Positions 41,713 to 50,859 of a DNA stretch of 52,627 nucleotides are shown here, piece by piece. The notes below the pieces were generated by a model that ran no database searches, had not been told where the DNA came from, and saw only the letters and a program-made list of their open reading frames with translations. The stretch is from NCBI GenBank assembly GCA_030684355.1, contig JAUXTN010000077.1, positions 1-52,627 of the forward strand. Direction: 5' to 3'. The DNA is from Pseudomonadota bacterium. Lineage in GTDB: Bacteria > Myxococcota_A > UBA796 > SXON01. Every line of letters begins with the position of its first letter. Within the stretch, counting starts at the first letter, position 1. The translations under genes and the position numbers were made by a program.

Positions 41713-44700
41713 TCACCCCGCCGCCACGTCCACCGTCGTGAGCAGCCGCACGTCCCCGCCGCCCTCCACGAGCCGGAAGGGCTCGACACGCGGGGCCTTC
41801 CCGGGCACCTCCACGATCACGAGCCCGCGGCTCACGCCCATCGGACCCGCGCTGAAGTACTTCACGCCGACGGAGTAGCGCCCTGGGGGCAGCATCTTCG
41901 CGCGGATGACCTCGGGGCCGAGGCCGCCGGTGAGGTCCTCGTAGAGCTCCAGCCCGCTCCGGTTCTGGCGGTTGCCGTAGAAGCAGGTCTCGCCCGCGGG
42001 ATCGACGACATGGAGGTCGACGTCGTTGCCGTCGGTCTCCCACGCGAGGGTGACCCGGAGGGCGTCCACGCGGGTGGGATCCGCGTCGTTCTTCGCGGCC
42101 CGCGCGCGGATGGCGGCGGCCTCGGCGGGCACGGCGGCCATCCAGTCGCGGTAGACGATGCCGAGCTCCTCGGTGAGCACCTTTCCGATCCCCTGGTAGA
42201 ACGAGGGGAAGGTCATGGTGCGGGCCGCCTCCAGCACCTCCGCGGCCTCGGCGTAGCGCCCCGACGCGCGGAGCACGAACGCGAGGTGGCGGTGGGCGTT
42301 CACGCGGTCCGGGCGGAGCTCGATCGCGCGCCGCAGCGGCACCTCGGCGGCCGTGGGGTCGCCCGCGCGCCAGAGCAGGAGCCCCGCGCGTTGCAGGAGC
42401 TCGGGCTTGCCGCCGGCGAGCTCCACCAGCGAGCCGAAGGCGCGGCGGGCCAGCACGAGGTCGCCCTGCGCGAGCGCGGCCTCGCCCATCACCTCGTAGA
42501 CGTGCGGGTTGTCGGGATCGTAGGGCTGCCACTCCCGCGTCACCGCGCCGAGCCGCTTCATGTCGCCGACCTGGAGGAGCGCGTTCGCGAGCTGGTTGTA
42601 GGCCTCGCGGTCGCGCGGGTTGGCGGCGACGTTGGCCTCCAGGGCCGCCAGGGTGGTCGAGGGCACCTCTACCGCGTGGATCCAGGCGGGCGCCTCGGTC
42701 GGGGTGGGGGCGCCCTGCGAGGCGGCGCGCTCCCTCCGTTCTCCACGACCCGCGGAGCCGGGCGGTGGGGGGGCCGCCGCGGGGGCCCTCCGCGCGGGGC
42801 TGCTCGCGGACGCGCTGCTCGACGGGCTCGGACGCGGCGCGCTCTCGGCGGTCTTGTCGGCCTCGACCAGGGCGTCGTCGGCCATGTCTTCCTTCCGCTC
42901 GGAGGCCGGCTCCGCGGAGGGCGGGGCCTCGCTCGGCTTCTCCTCGGAGGGCTCGCTCTCCTCGGCGCCGGCGGACGCCTCCTCCGCGGCGCCGCCCGCC
43001 TCGGCCCCGTCCCCGTTGCCGTCCCGGGCGAGGTCGGCGTCGCCCGCAGACGGCGCCTTCGTCTCCGACCCGGCCTTCGCCTTCAGGTCTGCCTGCCCCC
43101 ACGCGCCCGTGGCCCGCGCCGCGACCGCGATGCCCTCGGGGCCCACGGTCAGGATGTCGGCGAGCGCGCGCCGGTCGAGGCCGAAGCGGGCGTAGTCGGC
43201 CTCGCTCTCCAGCACGAGGAGCGTCGTCTTCGGGCACAACACGCGGTGGGCGACCGAGAGGCGCACCTGCTCCGCGGCGAGCGTGGCGCGGGCCTCCTCC
43301 GAGGTGGCCTCGGACTCCAACCGCGCGAGGTCGGCGAGGTGGGCGCGGATCGCCTCGCGCTCGACCAGCGGTCCCGTGCCCTTCACGTCGGGGGTCGGGC
43401 CCGCGACGAACATCGCCCGGCCACGGCCCGTGCCCTCCTGGGTGACCGACGGCGCGGGGCTCTTGCCCGGGCGCGTCTTGCCGACGACGACGATCTCGCC
43501 GCCCGCGGTCACGTCCCCGGCGCCGATGGCGTGCACCCAGAGGGCGTCGGCGTCGGCGGCGGTGAAGCGCGCGCCCGGCGGGAGGGAGAGGCGCGCGGCG
43601 GCGGTCGCGGCGTCGGCGGCGAGCGCGTCGGTGAAGGGGATCTCGACCACGCGGCCGCGGCCCTCGGTGAGCGCGGCGAGCACGGCGCCATCCTGCTCGG
43701 CGCCGAGGACGAGCGCGTGGACGGCGATCCCGGAGGGGAGCGCGCGCGCGGCCGCAGCGAGGCGGGCGGGGTTGGTGTCCCCGAACGTGGCGACACCGTC
43801 CGTGGCGAGGACGACGCGCGTGTCGGGCCGGGCGGTCGCCGCGACCTGGGCGAGCACCCGCGCGAGGTCGGTGCCGCCCGCGAACCCTCGGTCCCGCAGC
43901 GCCCCGCCGATGCTGGCCGCGACGGTGCTCGCGGGGCCCTCCGCGAGGCGCACGACGTCCTGGTCGAAGCCATACACGGCGACCGGCGTGCTGCCGGGGA
44001 TCGAGCGGAGGAGGGCCTCGATCGCGGCGATGCGGTGGCTGGCGCCGTCCGCCGCGGACGCCGAGGTGTCGACGTAGAGCGCCCACCGGCCGGGGGTGGC
44101 CGCCGCCGCGGGGAGGCCGGGCTGGAACGTCGCGACGTAGTAGTCGCCGGACCGAAGCACCTGGGTCGCGGGGCTCGTCCCCGCGGGGCCGCTCGCGCGC
44201 CACCGCACCGCCACGTCGGCGTCGGGGGCCCAGGCGCGGCGCACGATGTCGAGGTGCTGGACGCCGTCACCCGAGCGCTCGGCCTTCGGGAGGTCGGAGG
44301 TGACCTCGCCGGGGAGCGCCGCGAAGCGGCCATGGAACGAGAACTCGCCGATGACGGGCAGGCCGCGCAGCGGGAGGACGTAGGCGCGGGCGCCGTCGTC
44401 GGCGCGCAGGAGCCGCGTGTAGGAGAGGACGATCCGCACCTCGGCGCGGGGCTCGATGGGGAACACCTTCGCGGAGAACCGGTTGCCGGCGTCCATCTCC
44501 AGGAGCGCCGGGTCGCGCATCTCGTGGAGGATGGCGTCGTACGCCCGGTGCGCGGCGGCGCGCTCGACCACCTCGCCCTCGACGAGCTGCCCGTTGACCT
44601 CGTTGGCGAAGCGGCTGATCGTGGCGCCGTCCGGCAGGGTGAGCGCGAACCGGCCCTCGATGCGGCGGTCCTGCGGGTTCTGGAAGCGCAGCTCCAGCTC

Positions 44701-44958
44701 GGTCAGCGACAGCGGTCCGTCGACGGCGACCTTCGCGGAGAGCGACGTGAGCGTGAGCGACTGCCCGTCGGGATCCGAGAGCGAGATCGGCGCCGTGAGC
44801 GGGGCGACCTCCACCGCGGCGGGCTCGGCCGATGCGCTCCGCTGGTAGGGACCCGGGCGCGGTCCGGCGACGGGGCGCGAGGCGGCCCCCACGTCTCCAC
44901 CGGGCCAGCACGAGAGCACGAGGGTGAGGAGCCCGAGGCGGAGGAAGCGAGGCGACAT
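41713..44958 (-). CDS. VIT / von Willebrand factor A / TPR / DUF2135 surface protein
   Basis: The product is 1081 aa. The N-terminus (MSPRFLRLGLLTLVLSC) is a lipoprotein-like signal. A VIT domain spans about 55-190 (NPQDRRIEGRFALTLPDGA, AAAHRAYDAILHE). The vWA domain spans about 292-470. Its metal-ion-dependent adhesion site is intact: Asp297-x-Ser299-x-Ser301, a Thr in GGTDL (363) and Asp387 in TDG. An acidic Glu/Ala/Ser linker with Pro-rich blocks (about 645-770) separates the vWA part from TPR-like helices (about 780-920). The C-terminal 120 residues match DUF2135/YfaP (WETDGNDVDLHVVDPAGETCFYGNR). It is probably an adhesive or scaffold protein of the outer surface. The start follows an ATG in a 107-bp gap downstream of the CDF gene. 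Confidence 0.88.
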   Translation of the reverse strand: MSPRFLRLGLLTLVLSCWPGGDVGAASRPVAGPRPGPYQRSASAEPAAVEVAPLTAPISLSDPDGQSLTLTSLSAKVAVDGPLSLTELELRFQNPQDRRIEGRFALTLPDGATISRFANEVNGQLVEGEVVERAAAHRAYDAILHEMRDPALLEMDAGNRFSAKVFPIEPRAEVRIVLSYTRLLRADDGARAYVLPLRGLPVIGEFSFHGRFAALPGEVTSDLPKAERSGDGVQHLDIVRRAWAPDADVAVRWRASGPAGTSPATQVLRSGDYYVATFQPGLPAAAATPGRWALYVDTSASAADGASHRIAAIEALLRSIPGSTPVAVYGFDQDVVRLAEGPASTVAASIGGALRDRGFAGGTDLARVLAQVAATARPDTRVVLATDGVATFGDTNPARLAAAARALPSGIAVHALVLGAEQDGAVLAALTEGRGRVVEIPFTDALAADAATAAARLSLPPGARFTAADADALWVHAIGAGDVTAGGEIVVVGKTRPGKSPAPSVTQEGTGRGRAMFVAGPTPDVKGTGPLVEREAIRAHLADLARLESEATSEEARATLAAEQVRLSVAHRVLCPKTTLLVLESEADYARFGLDRRALADILTVGPEGIAVAARATGAWGQADLKAKAGSETKAPSAGDADLARDGNGDGAEAGGAAEEASAGAEESEPSEEKPSEAPPSAEPASERKEDMADDALVEADKTAESAPRPSPSSSASASSPARRAPAAAPPPPGSAGRGERRERAASQGAPTPTEAPAWIHAVEVPSTTLAALEANVAANPRDREAYNQLANALLQVGDMKRLGAVTREWQPYDPDNPHVYEVMGEAALAQGDLVLARRAFGSLVELAGGKPELLQRAGLLLWRAGDPTAAEVPLRRAIELRPDRVNAHRHLAFVLRASGRYAEAAEVLEAARTMTFPSFYQGIGKVLTEELGIVYRDWMAAVPAEAAAIRARAAKNDADPTRVDALRVTLAWETDGNDVDLHVVDPAGETCFYGNRQNRSGLELYEDLTGGLGPEVIRAKMLPPGRYSVGVKYFSAGPMGVSRGLVIVEVPGKAPRVEPFRLVEGGGDVRLLTTVDVAAG

Positions 44959-45065
44959 GTTCGGTCCGGTGTGGCCCCGCAACGAGGCCGCGCGCGGCGC
45001 CCTTACAGCGCCCGCCGGCGGAGCACCGCCGATTCTCTCACGCCGCTGCTCTCACGCCGCCGGGC

Positions 45066-45977
45066 TCACGCCTCGCCGTCCATCCCGGGCTCGATGAAGC
45101 TCCACTTCACCTCGGGGCGCTGCGCGCGGAGCTGGCCCTCGACGCGGTTGATCGTCTCGGCCACGACCGCGGCGGTGAGCGCTGCCGAGAAGTGCAGCTT
45201 CATCGCCACGAGCACCTCGCCGGGCCCCTGCTGCACGGTGATGACGCGGTTGCAGCTCAACACGTTCGGCTCGCCCTTCACGATCGCGCGCACCGCGTGC
45301 TCGATGACGGGGTCCGCGGCCTCGCCCACGAGCAGCGACTTGACCTCGACCGCGAGGAACACGGCCACGCCGATGAGCACCGCGCCGATCGCGATGGTGC
45401 CGCCGGCGTCCCAGCGGGAGTCCCCGGTGTAGACGGCCATCCCGATGGCCGCCATCGCGAGCGCGAGGCCCACGGTCGCCGCGGCGTTCTCGCCGAAGAC
45501 GACGACGAGATCGGAGTCCTTCGTCTGGCGCAGGTAGCGCATGAGCGGCACCCCGCCGCTGCGCTTCGTCATCTCGCGGTAGTTCGACACCGTCGCGCCG
45601 CCCTCGATGAGGAGGGAGAACGCGAGGATGCCGACGGCGAGCCACACGTTCTCGACGGGCTCGTGGTGCTGGAGCTTGTGGATGCCCTCGTAGATCGAGA
45701 ACACGCCTCCGCCCGTGAACAGGAGCAGCGCCACCATGAACGACCAGAAGTAGAGGCTCCGGCCGTAGCCGAGCGGGTGCGCGGCGTCGGGCGGCCGCTG
45801 CGACCGGTTCACGCCGAGGAGCAGCAGGAGCTGGTTGCCACAGTCGGCGGCGGTGTGGATCGTCTCCGCGAGCATCGCCCCCGAGCCCGTGTAGAAGGCG
45901 GCGACCCCCTTCGCGATGGCGATGGCGAGGTTGGCGAACAGCGACTGGTAGATGTGCCGGGTGTCGGAGGCGGACAT
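45066..45977 (-). CDS. Cation diffusion facilitator (ZnT9/SLC30A9-like)
   Basis: The product is 303 aa, a six-helix metal/proton antiporter. The first metal site is HTAAD (His41, Asp45), followed by HPLGYGRSLYFWS. The second helix-5 site reads FGENAAATVG (Glu163, Asn164) in place of the usual HxxxD. The change from His/Asp to Glu/Asn is typical of the ZnT9-like branch, which carries E[ND]xAA. The cytoplasmic C-terminal domain of about 95 residues (AVRAIVKGEPNVLSCN) follows. It probably exports Zn, Mn or another divalent metal. It lies upstream of the VIT/vWA gene on the same strand with 107 bp between. Confidence 0.9.
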   Translation of the reverse strand: MSASDTRHIYQSLFANLAIAIAKGVAAFYTGSGAMLAETIHTAADCGNQLLLLLGVNRSQRPPDAAHPLGYGRSLYFWSFMVALLLFTGGGVFSIYEGIHKLQHHEPVENVWLAVGILAFSLLIEGGATVSNYREMTKRSGGVPLMRYLRQTKDSDLVVVFGENAAATVGLALAMAAIGMAVYTGDSRWDAGGTIAIGAVLIGVAVFLAVEVKSLLVGEAADPVIEHAVRAIVKGEPNVLSCNRVITVQQGPGEVLVAMKLHFSAALTAAVVAETINRVEGQLRAQRPEVKWSFIEPGMDGEA

Positions 45978-46046
45978 CCGCCGTACCTAATGCGAGAGGG
46001 GAGGGAGCGCGGGGGCGCGATAGGCTCCCGGGTGTCGGAGAGCGGG

Positions 46047-46787
46047 ATGGACGGGATCACGGGCAACCCCGCCGCCGGGCGGGGCTACGGCGCCGCGCTC
46101 CGGCTCTCGGGCGGCATCCTCCGCCGCCGGTTCGGCGTGCTCTTCGCGTTGTTCGTCGTGTGTGACCTGCCCCTGCGCGCGGTCGGCCTCCACTACGGGC
46201 TCGGCGAGGGCGACATGCGAACGACCCTGGGTTTTGACTTCCTCTCGCAAGTCCTGCTGTTCGTGGCGCAGCTCGGCGCGGCCCAGCTCGTCGCACGGGA
46301 GGTCGACGGCGGGCCCGCGATGGGCCTCTTCGCGGCGGCGCGCGCCGGCTTCTCCCGTTGGGGGGCGCTCGTCACGGCGTGGATCGTCTTCGCGAACCAG
46401 CTCAGCGTCGGTCTCGTCCTCGGGCTCCTCCCCGGCCTCGTCTGGCTGGTCCAGGGCCGGTTCTTCGTCCAGGCCGTCGCGTTGCGGGAGGAGCGGCACC
46501 CCTTCCACCACAGCCGCGCCGTCGTGCGGGGCGACGCCTGGCGGCTCGTCCCGGTCACCGCGGTGGTCCTGGGGCTGCCCATGGCGGTCGACGCGCTCGC
46601 GGCGCTCGCGTTCCCGGCGCTCGCGTTCCCGGCGCAGGGCGGCTCGTGGCTGCCCCTCCTCGTCTCCCCCGTCTCCAGCGCCGTCCTCGCCGGCCTCGCG
46701 GTGTTCGACACGGCGCTGTTCCTCGAGATGGAGCGCCGGAAAGGCCTCGGGCCCCCCGAGCCGGCCCGGGCGGAGGCCACGGCCTGA
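46047..46787 (+). CDS. Integral membrane protein of unknown function
   Basis: The product is 246 aa from ATG at 46047, which follows GGAGAGCGGG. It has about five to six hydrophobic segments: FGVLFALFVVCDLPLRAV, FLSQVLLFVAQLGAAQLV, LVTAWIVFANQLSVGLVLGLLPGLVWL, VTAVVLGLPMAVDALAAL and SPVSSAVLAGLAVFDTALFL. A conserved-looking His/Arg-rich loop (REERHPFHHSRAVVRG) lies between the fourth and fifth. Similar layouts occur in glycerophosphoryl-diester-associated and DUF975-type membrane proteins, but I cannot assign it. It is the first rightward gene after the CDF gene. Confidence 0.72.
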   Translation: MDGITGNPAAGRGYGAALRLSGGILRRRFGVLFALFVVCDLPLRAVGLHYGLGEGDMRTTLGFDFLSQVLLFVAQLGAAQLVAREVDGGPAMGLFAAARAGFSRWGALVTAWIVFANQLSVGLVLGLLPGLVWLVQGRFFVQAVALREERHPFHHSRAVVRGDAWRLVPVTAVVLGLPMAVDALAALAFPALAFPAQGGSWLPLLVSPVSSAVLAGLAVFDTALFLEMERRKGLGPPEPARAEATA

Positions 46788-46864
46788 CGCGGTGTCCTCG
46801 AGGTCATCGTCGCGGGCGTGTTCGCGGTGCCCGGAAAGCGATCCCAGCGTATGCAGCGCGGGGC

Positions 46865-46870
46865 TACAGT
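46865..46870 (+). promoter_or_regulatory. TACAGT box 6 nt before the start at 46877
   Basis: TAnnnT hexamer with TGCGCC between it and the ATG, leaving no room for a ribosome-binding site. Confidence 0.45.
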
Positions 46871-46876
46871 TGCGCC

Positions 46877-48358
46877 ATGGTCTTCCTCCTCTACGTGCTC
46901 GCCTGTTCCGACGGCAAGATCACCGTCGGCGACGATCCCCCCGTCGAGGTCGAGCCCGCGCTGACCGTGGCGGGGCCCGCCGCGCTCGACCCGCTCTACG
47001 GCACCCCCGCGACGTTCGCGCTCTCGCGCACCGGCGGGGACACCGTCTCCGTCACCGTCCTCGACGCCACGGGCGCCGTGGTGCGCACCCTCGCGGACGG
47101 CTCGGCCTGGGCCGACACCCTCGCCTGGGACGGCCGGGACGACGCCGGCACCGCGCTGCCGATGGGGCGGTACACGCTCCACGGTGACCTCGCCGCGGAG
47201 GGCGCCACCGTCGCCTCCAGTGACACCCTCGTCGATCTCGTGCGCGTCGGCGCGAGCGCGGGCACGCTCGGCGGAGACCGCATCCCGTTGATGTGGCACC
47301 AGGCGGGCGGCGCCGGGATGTATTGGGACGACGGCGGGGACACTGCCACGTTCACGCTCGCCGCGCTCGACGTCGACGGGGTCGTGACCCCCATCCCCGC
47401 ACCCTGGGACGATCTCGACACGCGCCCCGAGGACCTCGTCGGCCAGAACCTCCCCGCCGCCTACGCGTGGGACGCCCGACCGACGCTGTCGCTCGTCGTC
47501 GGCGGCGACGTGGGGAGCGCCGTGCTCACCCCCGCCATCGACGGTTGGACGCTGACCGCCGGCACCGTCGCCCCGGGCGAGACCGTCGTGCTCACCGCGG
47601 ACGCGCCCCTCGCGACCGGCCCCGGGGTCATCGAGGAGACCCTCGAACTCCGCTGGATGGCGGCGCGGCCGGACGGGGGAGAGGCCCTCGTCGGCACCCA
47701 GGACCTCCCGCTCCGCGTCTACGCGCTCCTCGGGGCCCCCACCTTCGAGGAGACCGGCGCGCCCTACCTCCCGTGGGTGGCGGTCATCGATCCCGCGCTC
47801 CGCGCCATCGGCGGCGTCGAGGCCACCGAGGTGGCGGTGATCTCCGCGCTCGTCGCGCACATCTACTTCGACCTCGGCCTGTCCTACGACACGCGCTGGG
47901 GGGCCAGCTCGTACACGCAATACGACGGCAACACCTTCAACGACGCCAACTTCGACCTCTCGAGCTTCCTCGCCCGGAGCCGCGGGTCGGTCATCAACTG
48001 TACGGATTGCGCCTCGATCCTCGAGGCCTTCGCCAACATGCTCGGCGCGACGCTCTCCTACACCATCCTCCTCCCCAGCTTCGACCTCAACTACATCAAG
48101 GCCATCGGCGGCGACCGCTTCGACCACTGCCCGTTCGACAGCGGCGGGTGCGGCTTCAGCTACCACGCGGTCACGACGCCGGACGACGGCGGGACCATCT
48201 ACGACGCCACGCTCGCGCTCGACGGCGACGCCGATCCCGGGACCTACCCCGGCGAGGAGCTGCTCGTGCAGGCCATCTCGGGCGACGAGTACCTCGAGCG
48301 CCTCGTGGACGACGGCGACGTGCGCTACCGCTACACCCAGAAGGAGACGCTCCAATGA
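46877..48358 (+). CDS. Transglutaminase-like lipoprotein
   Basis: The product is 493 aa. MVFLLYVLAC carries a lipobox with Cys10. An Ig/FlgD-like beta domain occupies about 30-115 (VSVTVLDATGAVVRTLADGS, LAWDGRDDAGTALPMGRYTL). The C-terminal 180 residues have the Cys-His-Asp order of transglutaminase-like/papain-fold enzymes: VINCTDCASILEAFANMLGA with Cys375 and Cys378, YHAVTTPD with His430, and IYDATLALD with Asp443. Which Cys is the nucleophile is open; Cys378 at the helix start fits best. Members crosslink, hydrolyse or ligate amide bonds. It heads a coupled three-gene operon; the TACAGT box supports the ATG. Confidence 0.8.
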   Translation: MVFLLYVLACSDGKITVGDDPPVEVEPALTVAGPAALDPLYGTPATFALSRTGGDTVSVTVLDATGAVVRTLADGSAWADTLAWDGRDDAGTALPMGRYTLHGDLAAEGATVASSDTLVDLVRVGASAGTLGGDRIPLMWHQAGGAGMYWDDGGDTATFTLAALDVDGVVTPIPAPWDDLDTRPEDLVGQNLPAAYAWDARPTLSLVVGGDVGSAVLTPAIDGWTLTAGTVAPGETVVLTADAPLATGPGVIEETLELRWMAARPDGGEALVGTQDLPLRVYALLGAPTFEETGAPYLPWVAVIDPALRAIGGVEATEVAVISALVAHIYFDLGLSYDTRWGASSYTQYDGNTFNDANFDLSSFLARSRGSVINCTDCASILEAFANMLGATLSYTILLPSFDLNYIKAIGGDRFDHCPFDSGGCGFSYHAVTTPDDGGTIYDATLALDGDADPGTYPGEELLVQAISGDEYLERLVDDGDVRYRYTQKETLQ

Positions 48359-48957
48359 TCCCCCTCCTGCTCATCGGCGCGGCGCTCGCGGGCGGCGTGC
48401 ACGTCGGCATCCCGGTGACCGGCGTGCCGGGGCTGGGCGAGCCCTCCTTCCTCACCCCCGCGACCGGCTGGACCGCCGCCGTCGAGGGCGGCTGGGTGCG
48501 CGTCTACGTCGGCCCCACCGAGGCCGCCGGGGTGGAGTGGTACGCGCGGATGTTGGAGTCGCTCGGCGTCCAGCCCGCCGTGCTCCCGGACCTCGGTGCG
48601 CACCCGGGCGTCGCCGCGCACCTGGGCCCGGTCGACGCCGCCCATGGCGACGGCGAGACCCTCGTGGCCTTCCGCGACGGCAACGTCGGCGTGCTCGTGC
48701 GCGCGCAGGGTGGCGCCCGGGCCATCGCGGACGTGCTCCTCGCCGCGATCGTGGACGACGGGCCGGCGGTGCGCACCCCCACGATCTCGTCCACGGCGGG
48801 CCCGGAGAGGCGGTGGGAGGTCGACGCGCCCGGCTCCGTCCACTTGAGCTTCACCGGCGGGCGCGCCGTGCCGTTCCAGCGCGGCGTCTACACCCAGGCC
48901 CCGCGCGAGATCGTGTCGTGGGACGCCTGGGGCCGCGCCTCGGTGCTCACGCCGTGA
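48355..48957 (+). CDS. Small secreted protein of the surface operon
   Basis: The product is 200 aa with an N-terminal Sec signal (MIPLLLIGAALAGG) and no lipobox. The mature part has alternating strands and two Trp-containing loops (AVEGGWVRVYVGPTEAAGVEW, TAGPERRWEVDAPGSVHLS). No catalytic motif is visible. The start overlaps the stop of the transglutaminase-like lipoprotein (ATGA), and its stop overlaps the start of the hydrolase gene (TGATG). It is therefore expected to work with both. Family unknown. Confidence 0.78.
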   Translation: MIPLLLIGAALAGGVHVGIPVTGVPGLGEPSFLTPATGWTAAVEGGWVRVYVGPTEAAGVEWYARMLESLGVQPAVLPDLGAHPGVAAHLGPVDAAHGDGETLVAFRDGNVGVLVRAQGGARAIADVLLAAIVDDGPAVRTPTISSTAGPERRWEVDAPGSVHLSFTGGRAVPFQRGVYTQAPREIVSWDAWGRASVLTP

Positions 48958-50012
48958 TGCTGCTCCTCCTCGCCTGCACCGGCCCGGCGGATGACACCGG
49001 CGAGCCCGCCGCGCCCGTCGACATCCTCACCGAGCTCGCCGCGCCCGGCCCCTTCGCGGTCGGCCACCAGGACACCACCGTCGTCTACGCCGACACCGTC
49101 GGCACCGGCGAACGCACGCTCCACCTCTCGCTCTGGTACCCGACGACCGCCACCGACGGCGACGACGCGACCTACTTCGGCGGCGTCATCGCGGCGGAGG
49201 GCGTGTGGCAGGACGCGCCCGTCGCCCCCGGGCCGTTCCCGGTGGCCGTGTTCTCCCACGGGCACCAGGCCTACGCGGAGGCGGCCGCCTTCCTGATGGA
49301 GCACCTCGCCTCCCACGGGTGGGTGGTGGCCGCGCCCGACCATACCGGCAACACGACGCTCGACGGCGCCGACCGCGTCACGGAGATCTACGGCCAGCGC
49401 CCGCGCGACGTGTCCGCGGTGCTCGACTGGCTCGAGGCCGCCTCCGCCGGCGGGGACCTCCCCCTCACCGACACGCGCGTCGCGATGGGGCACTCGTTCG
49501 GCGGCTACACGACCCTCGCGCTCCTCGGCGCCACCTACGCCCCCGCCGCGCTCGACTGCCCCGATGCGACGACCGGCTTCTGCTCCACGATGACGCCGAC
49601 GTTGCGCGCCCTGTTCGAGGCCGGCTTCGCCGAGCCGCGGTTCGATGCGGGCCTGGTGATGGCGCCCGGCGACTACGGGCTCTTCCAGGCCACGGGCATC
49701 GGCGCGATCACGACGCCCACCCTCCTGATGACCGGCACCGAGGACCAGCCGCCGGGCTCCGAGGTGGACGAGCTCTGGGCCGCCCTCCAGGGCGACGGCG
49801 CGCGCCGCGTCACGCTCGACGGCGCGGGTCACAACTCCTTCACGGACTTCGCGGACGTGATCGAGGACGTGACGATGCCCGCCGAGACGAGCACGCGCAT
49901 CGTGGACGTGTACGGGCTCGCCTGGGCCCGGCAGGCGGACGGGGACGCCGACGTGGCGCCGATCCTGGACGGGGAGACCGCGGTCGCGGCGGAGGCGACG
50001 CTGGGGCAGTGA
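48957..50012 (+). CDS. Alpha/beta-hydrolase lipoprotein (dienelactone/PAF-acetylhydrolase-like)
   Basis: The product is 351 aa. MLLLLLAC is a lipoprotein signal with Cys8, then Thr/Pro-rich linker. The hydrolase fold shows the nucleophile elbow GHSFGGY with Ser180, preceded by VFSHGHQAYAEAAAFLMEHLASHG as the oxyanion region. The catalytic His292 lies in GAGHNSF and an acid residue probably in TGTEDQPPG. The pattern resembles PAF-acetylhydrolase/dienelactone-hydrolase-like enzymes that act on esters. The ATG overlaps the upstream stop. The ester substrate is unknown. Confidence 0.88.
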   Translation: MLLLLACTGPADDTGEPAAPVDILTELAAPGPFAVGHQDTTVVYADTVGTGERTLHLSLWYPTTATDGDDATYFGGVIAAEGVWQDAPVAPGPFPVAVFSHGHQAYAEAAAFLMEHLASHGWVVAAPDHTGNTTLDGADRVTEIYGQRPRDVSAVLDWLEAASAGGDLPLTDTRVAMGHSFGGYTTLALLGATYAPAALDCPDATTGFCSTMTPTLRALFEAGFAEPRFDAGLVMAPGDYGLFQATGIGAITTPTLLMTGTEDQPPGSEVDELWAALQGDGARRVTLDGAGHNSFTDFADVIEDVTMPAETSTRIVDVYGLAWARQADGDADVAPILDGETAVAAEATLGQ

Positions 50013-50028
50013 AGTCGGGCGCCGAGGC

Positions 50029-50859
50029 CTACTTCGGCGGCTCCGCCAACCCCACGTCCGCCACCTTTGCCCGCACCGCCGCCATGAAGTCCGCGCCCGG
50101 GTCCGGCTTCGACGTGCGGTAGGTCGGGTCGCGCTCCTCGAACAGCGGCGTGGCCTCCATGCGGCGGTACTCAAGGTGGCCGAGCAGGTGCGTGATCGGC
50201 TGGCGCGACGCGATCCAGCGCACGAGCGCCGCGTTGGCGTCGACCTGCGCGGGGGTCAGCGGCCAGTCGGCGCCACCGCCCACGTTCTCCACGCCGATCG
50301 CCACGTGGTTGAGCCCGATGGTGTGGCGCACGATGCGGTCCTCAGGGAAGAGCCGCTGGATCGTGCCGTCGCGATCGACGAGGTAGTGGGCGCCCACGTT
50401 GAGCGCGCCGGCGTCGGCGAGATCGGCGCGCCCCGAGAGGGTCGCCGCGGAGAAGGTGTTCCAGGCGCTCTTCGCGGTCGGCCCGGCCGTCCAGTGGAGC
50501 ACGATCGCGCGCGGCACCATGCGGGTATCCTGCGCGTCGTCGCCGGTGAGGGCGGCCGTGCGGTGCGCGCGGAGGTAGGCGACGGTGAGGCGCTCGCGCT
50601 CGGGGCCGAAGGGGAGGAGGGTGTCGACGATCACGGGGGCGGGGACGACGAGGGGGGGCGGCGCGGCCGTTGTGTCGGCGTGTATCACCGGCGCCTGTGC
50701 ATGTATCACCGGCTCCAGCGCGTGTATCACTGCCTCCGGGGCGTGTATCACTGGGGCATGTGTCACCACCTCCGGGGCATGTGTCACGGGCGCGGCGGGC
50801 GGGCCTCCATCCGCCGCCCGGCAGGCCGCGAGGAGCGTCACCATCGCGATCGTCGCCAT
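50029..50859 (-). CDS. N-acetylmuramoyl-L-alanine amidase (amidase_2) lipoprotein
   Basis: The product is 276 aa from ATG at 50859 (a second ATG at 50844 is equally good for the signal). MATIAMVTLLAAC or MVTLLAAC gives a lipobox. The linker after it contains six His-Ala units (VTHAPE, VIHAPE, VIHALE and similar). The amidase domain follows: IVLHWTAG with a zinc His, NVGAHYLVDRDGTIQRL, HVAIGVENVGG and ITHLLGHLEY with the second zinc His. The third ligand is Asp in SKPDPGADF. AmpD/amidase_2 enzymes cut the amide between MurNAc and L-Ala. The spacing between the second His and Asp is longer than in AmpD because of an insert. It is divergent from the CapA-like gene. Confidence 0.9.
   Translation of the reverse strand: MATIAMVTLLAACRAADGGPPAAPVTHAPEVVTHAPVIHAPEAVIHALEPVIHAQAPVIHADTTAAPPPLVVPAPVIVDTLLPFGPERERLTVAYLRAHRTAALTGDDAQDTRMVPRAIVLHWTAGPTAKSAWNTFSAATLSGRADLADAGALNVGAHYLVDRDGTIQRLFPEDRIVRHTIGLNHVAIGVENVGGGADWPLTPAQVDANAALVRWIASRQPITHLLGHLEYRRMEATPLFEERDPTYRTSKPDPGADFMAAVRAKVADVGLAEPPK
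50683..50790 (-). repeat. Tandem repeats encoding the His-Ala linker of the amidase
   Basis: Six imperfect copies of a short unit, each containing GTATCAC or GTGTCAC on the plus strand, encode VIHA/VTHA on the minus strand. Two longer blocks (TGTCACCACCTCC-like and TGTATCACTGCCTCC-like) alternate. Confidence 0.75.

Noticed and set aside
42010..45432. Plus-strand 1140-codon frame
   Set aside because: Antisense to the VIT/vWA protein and the CDF transporter, both with recognisable domains.
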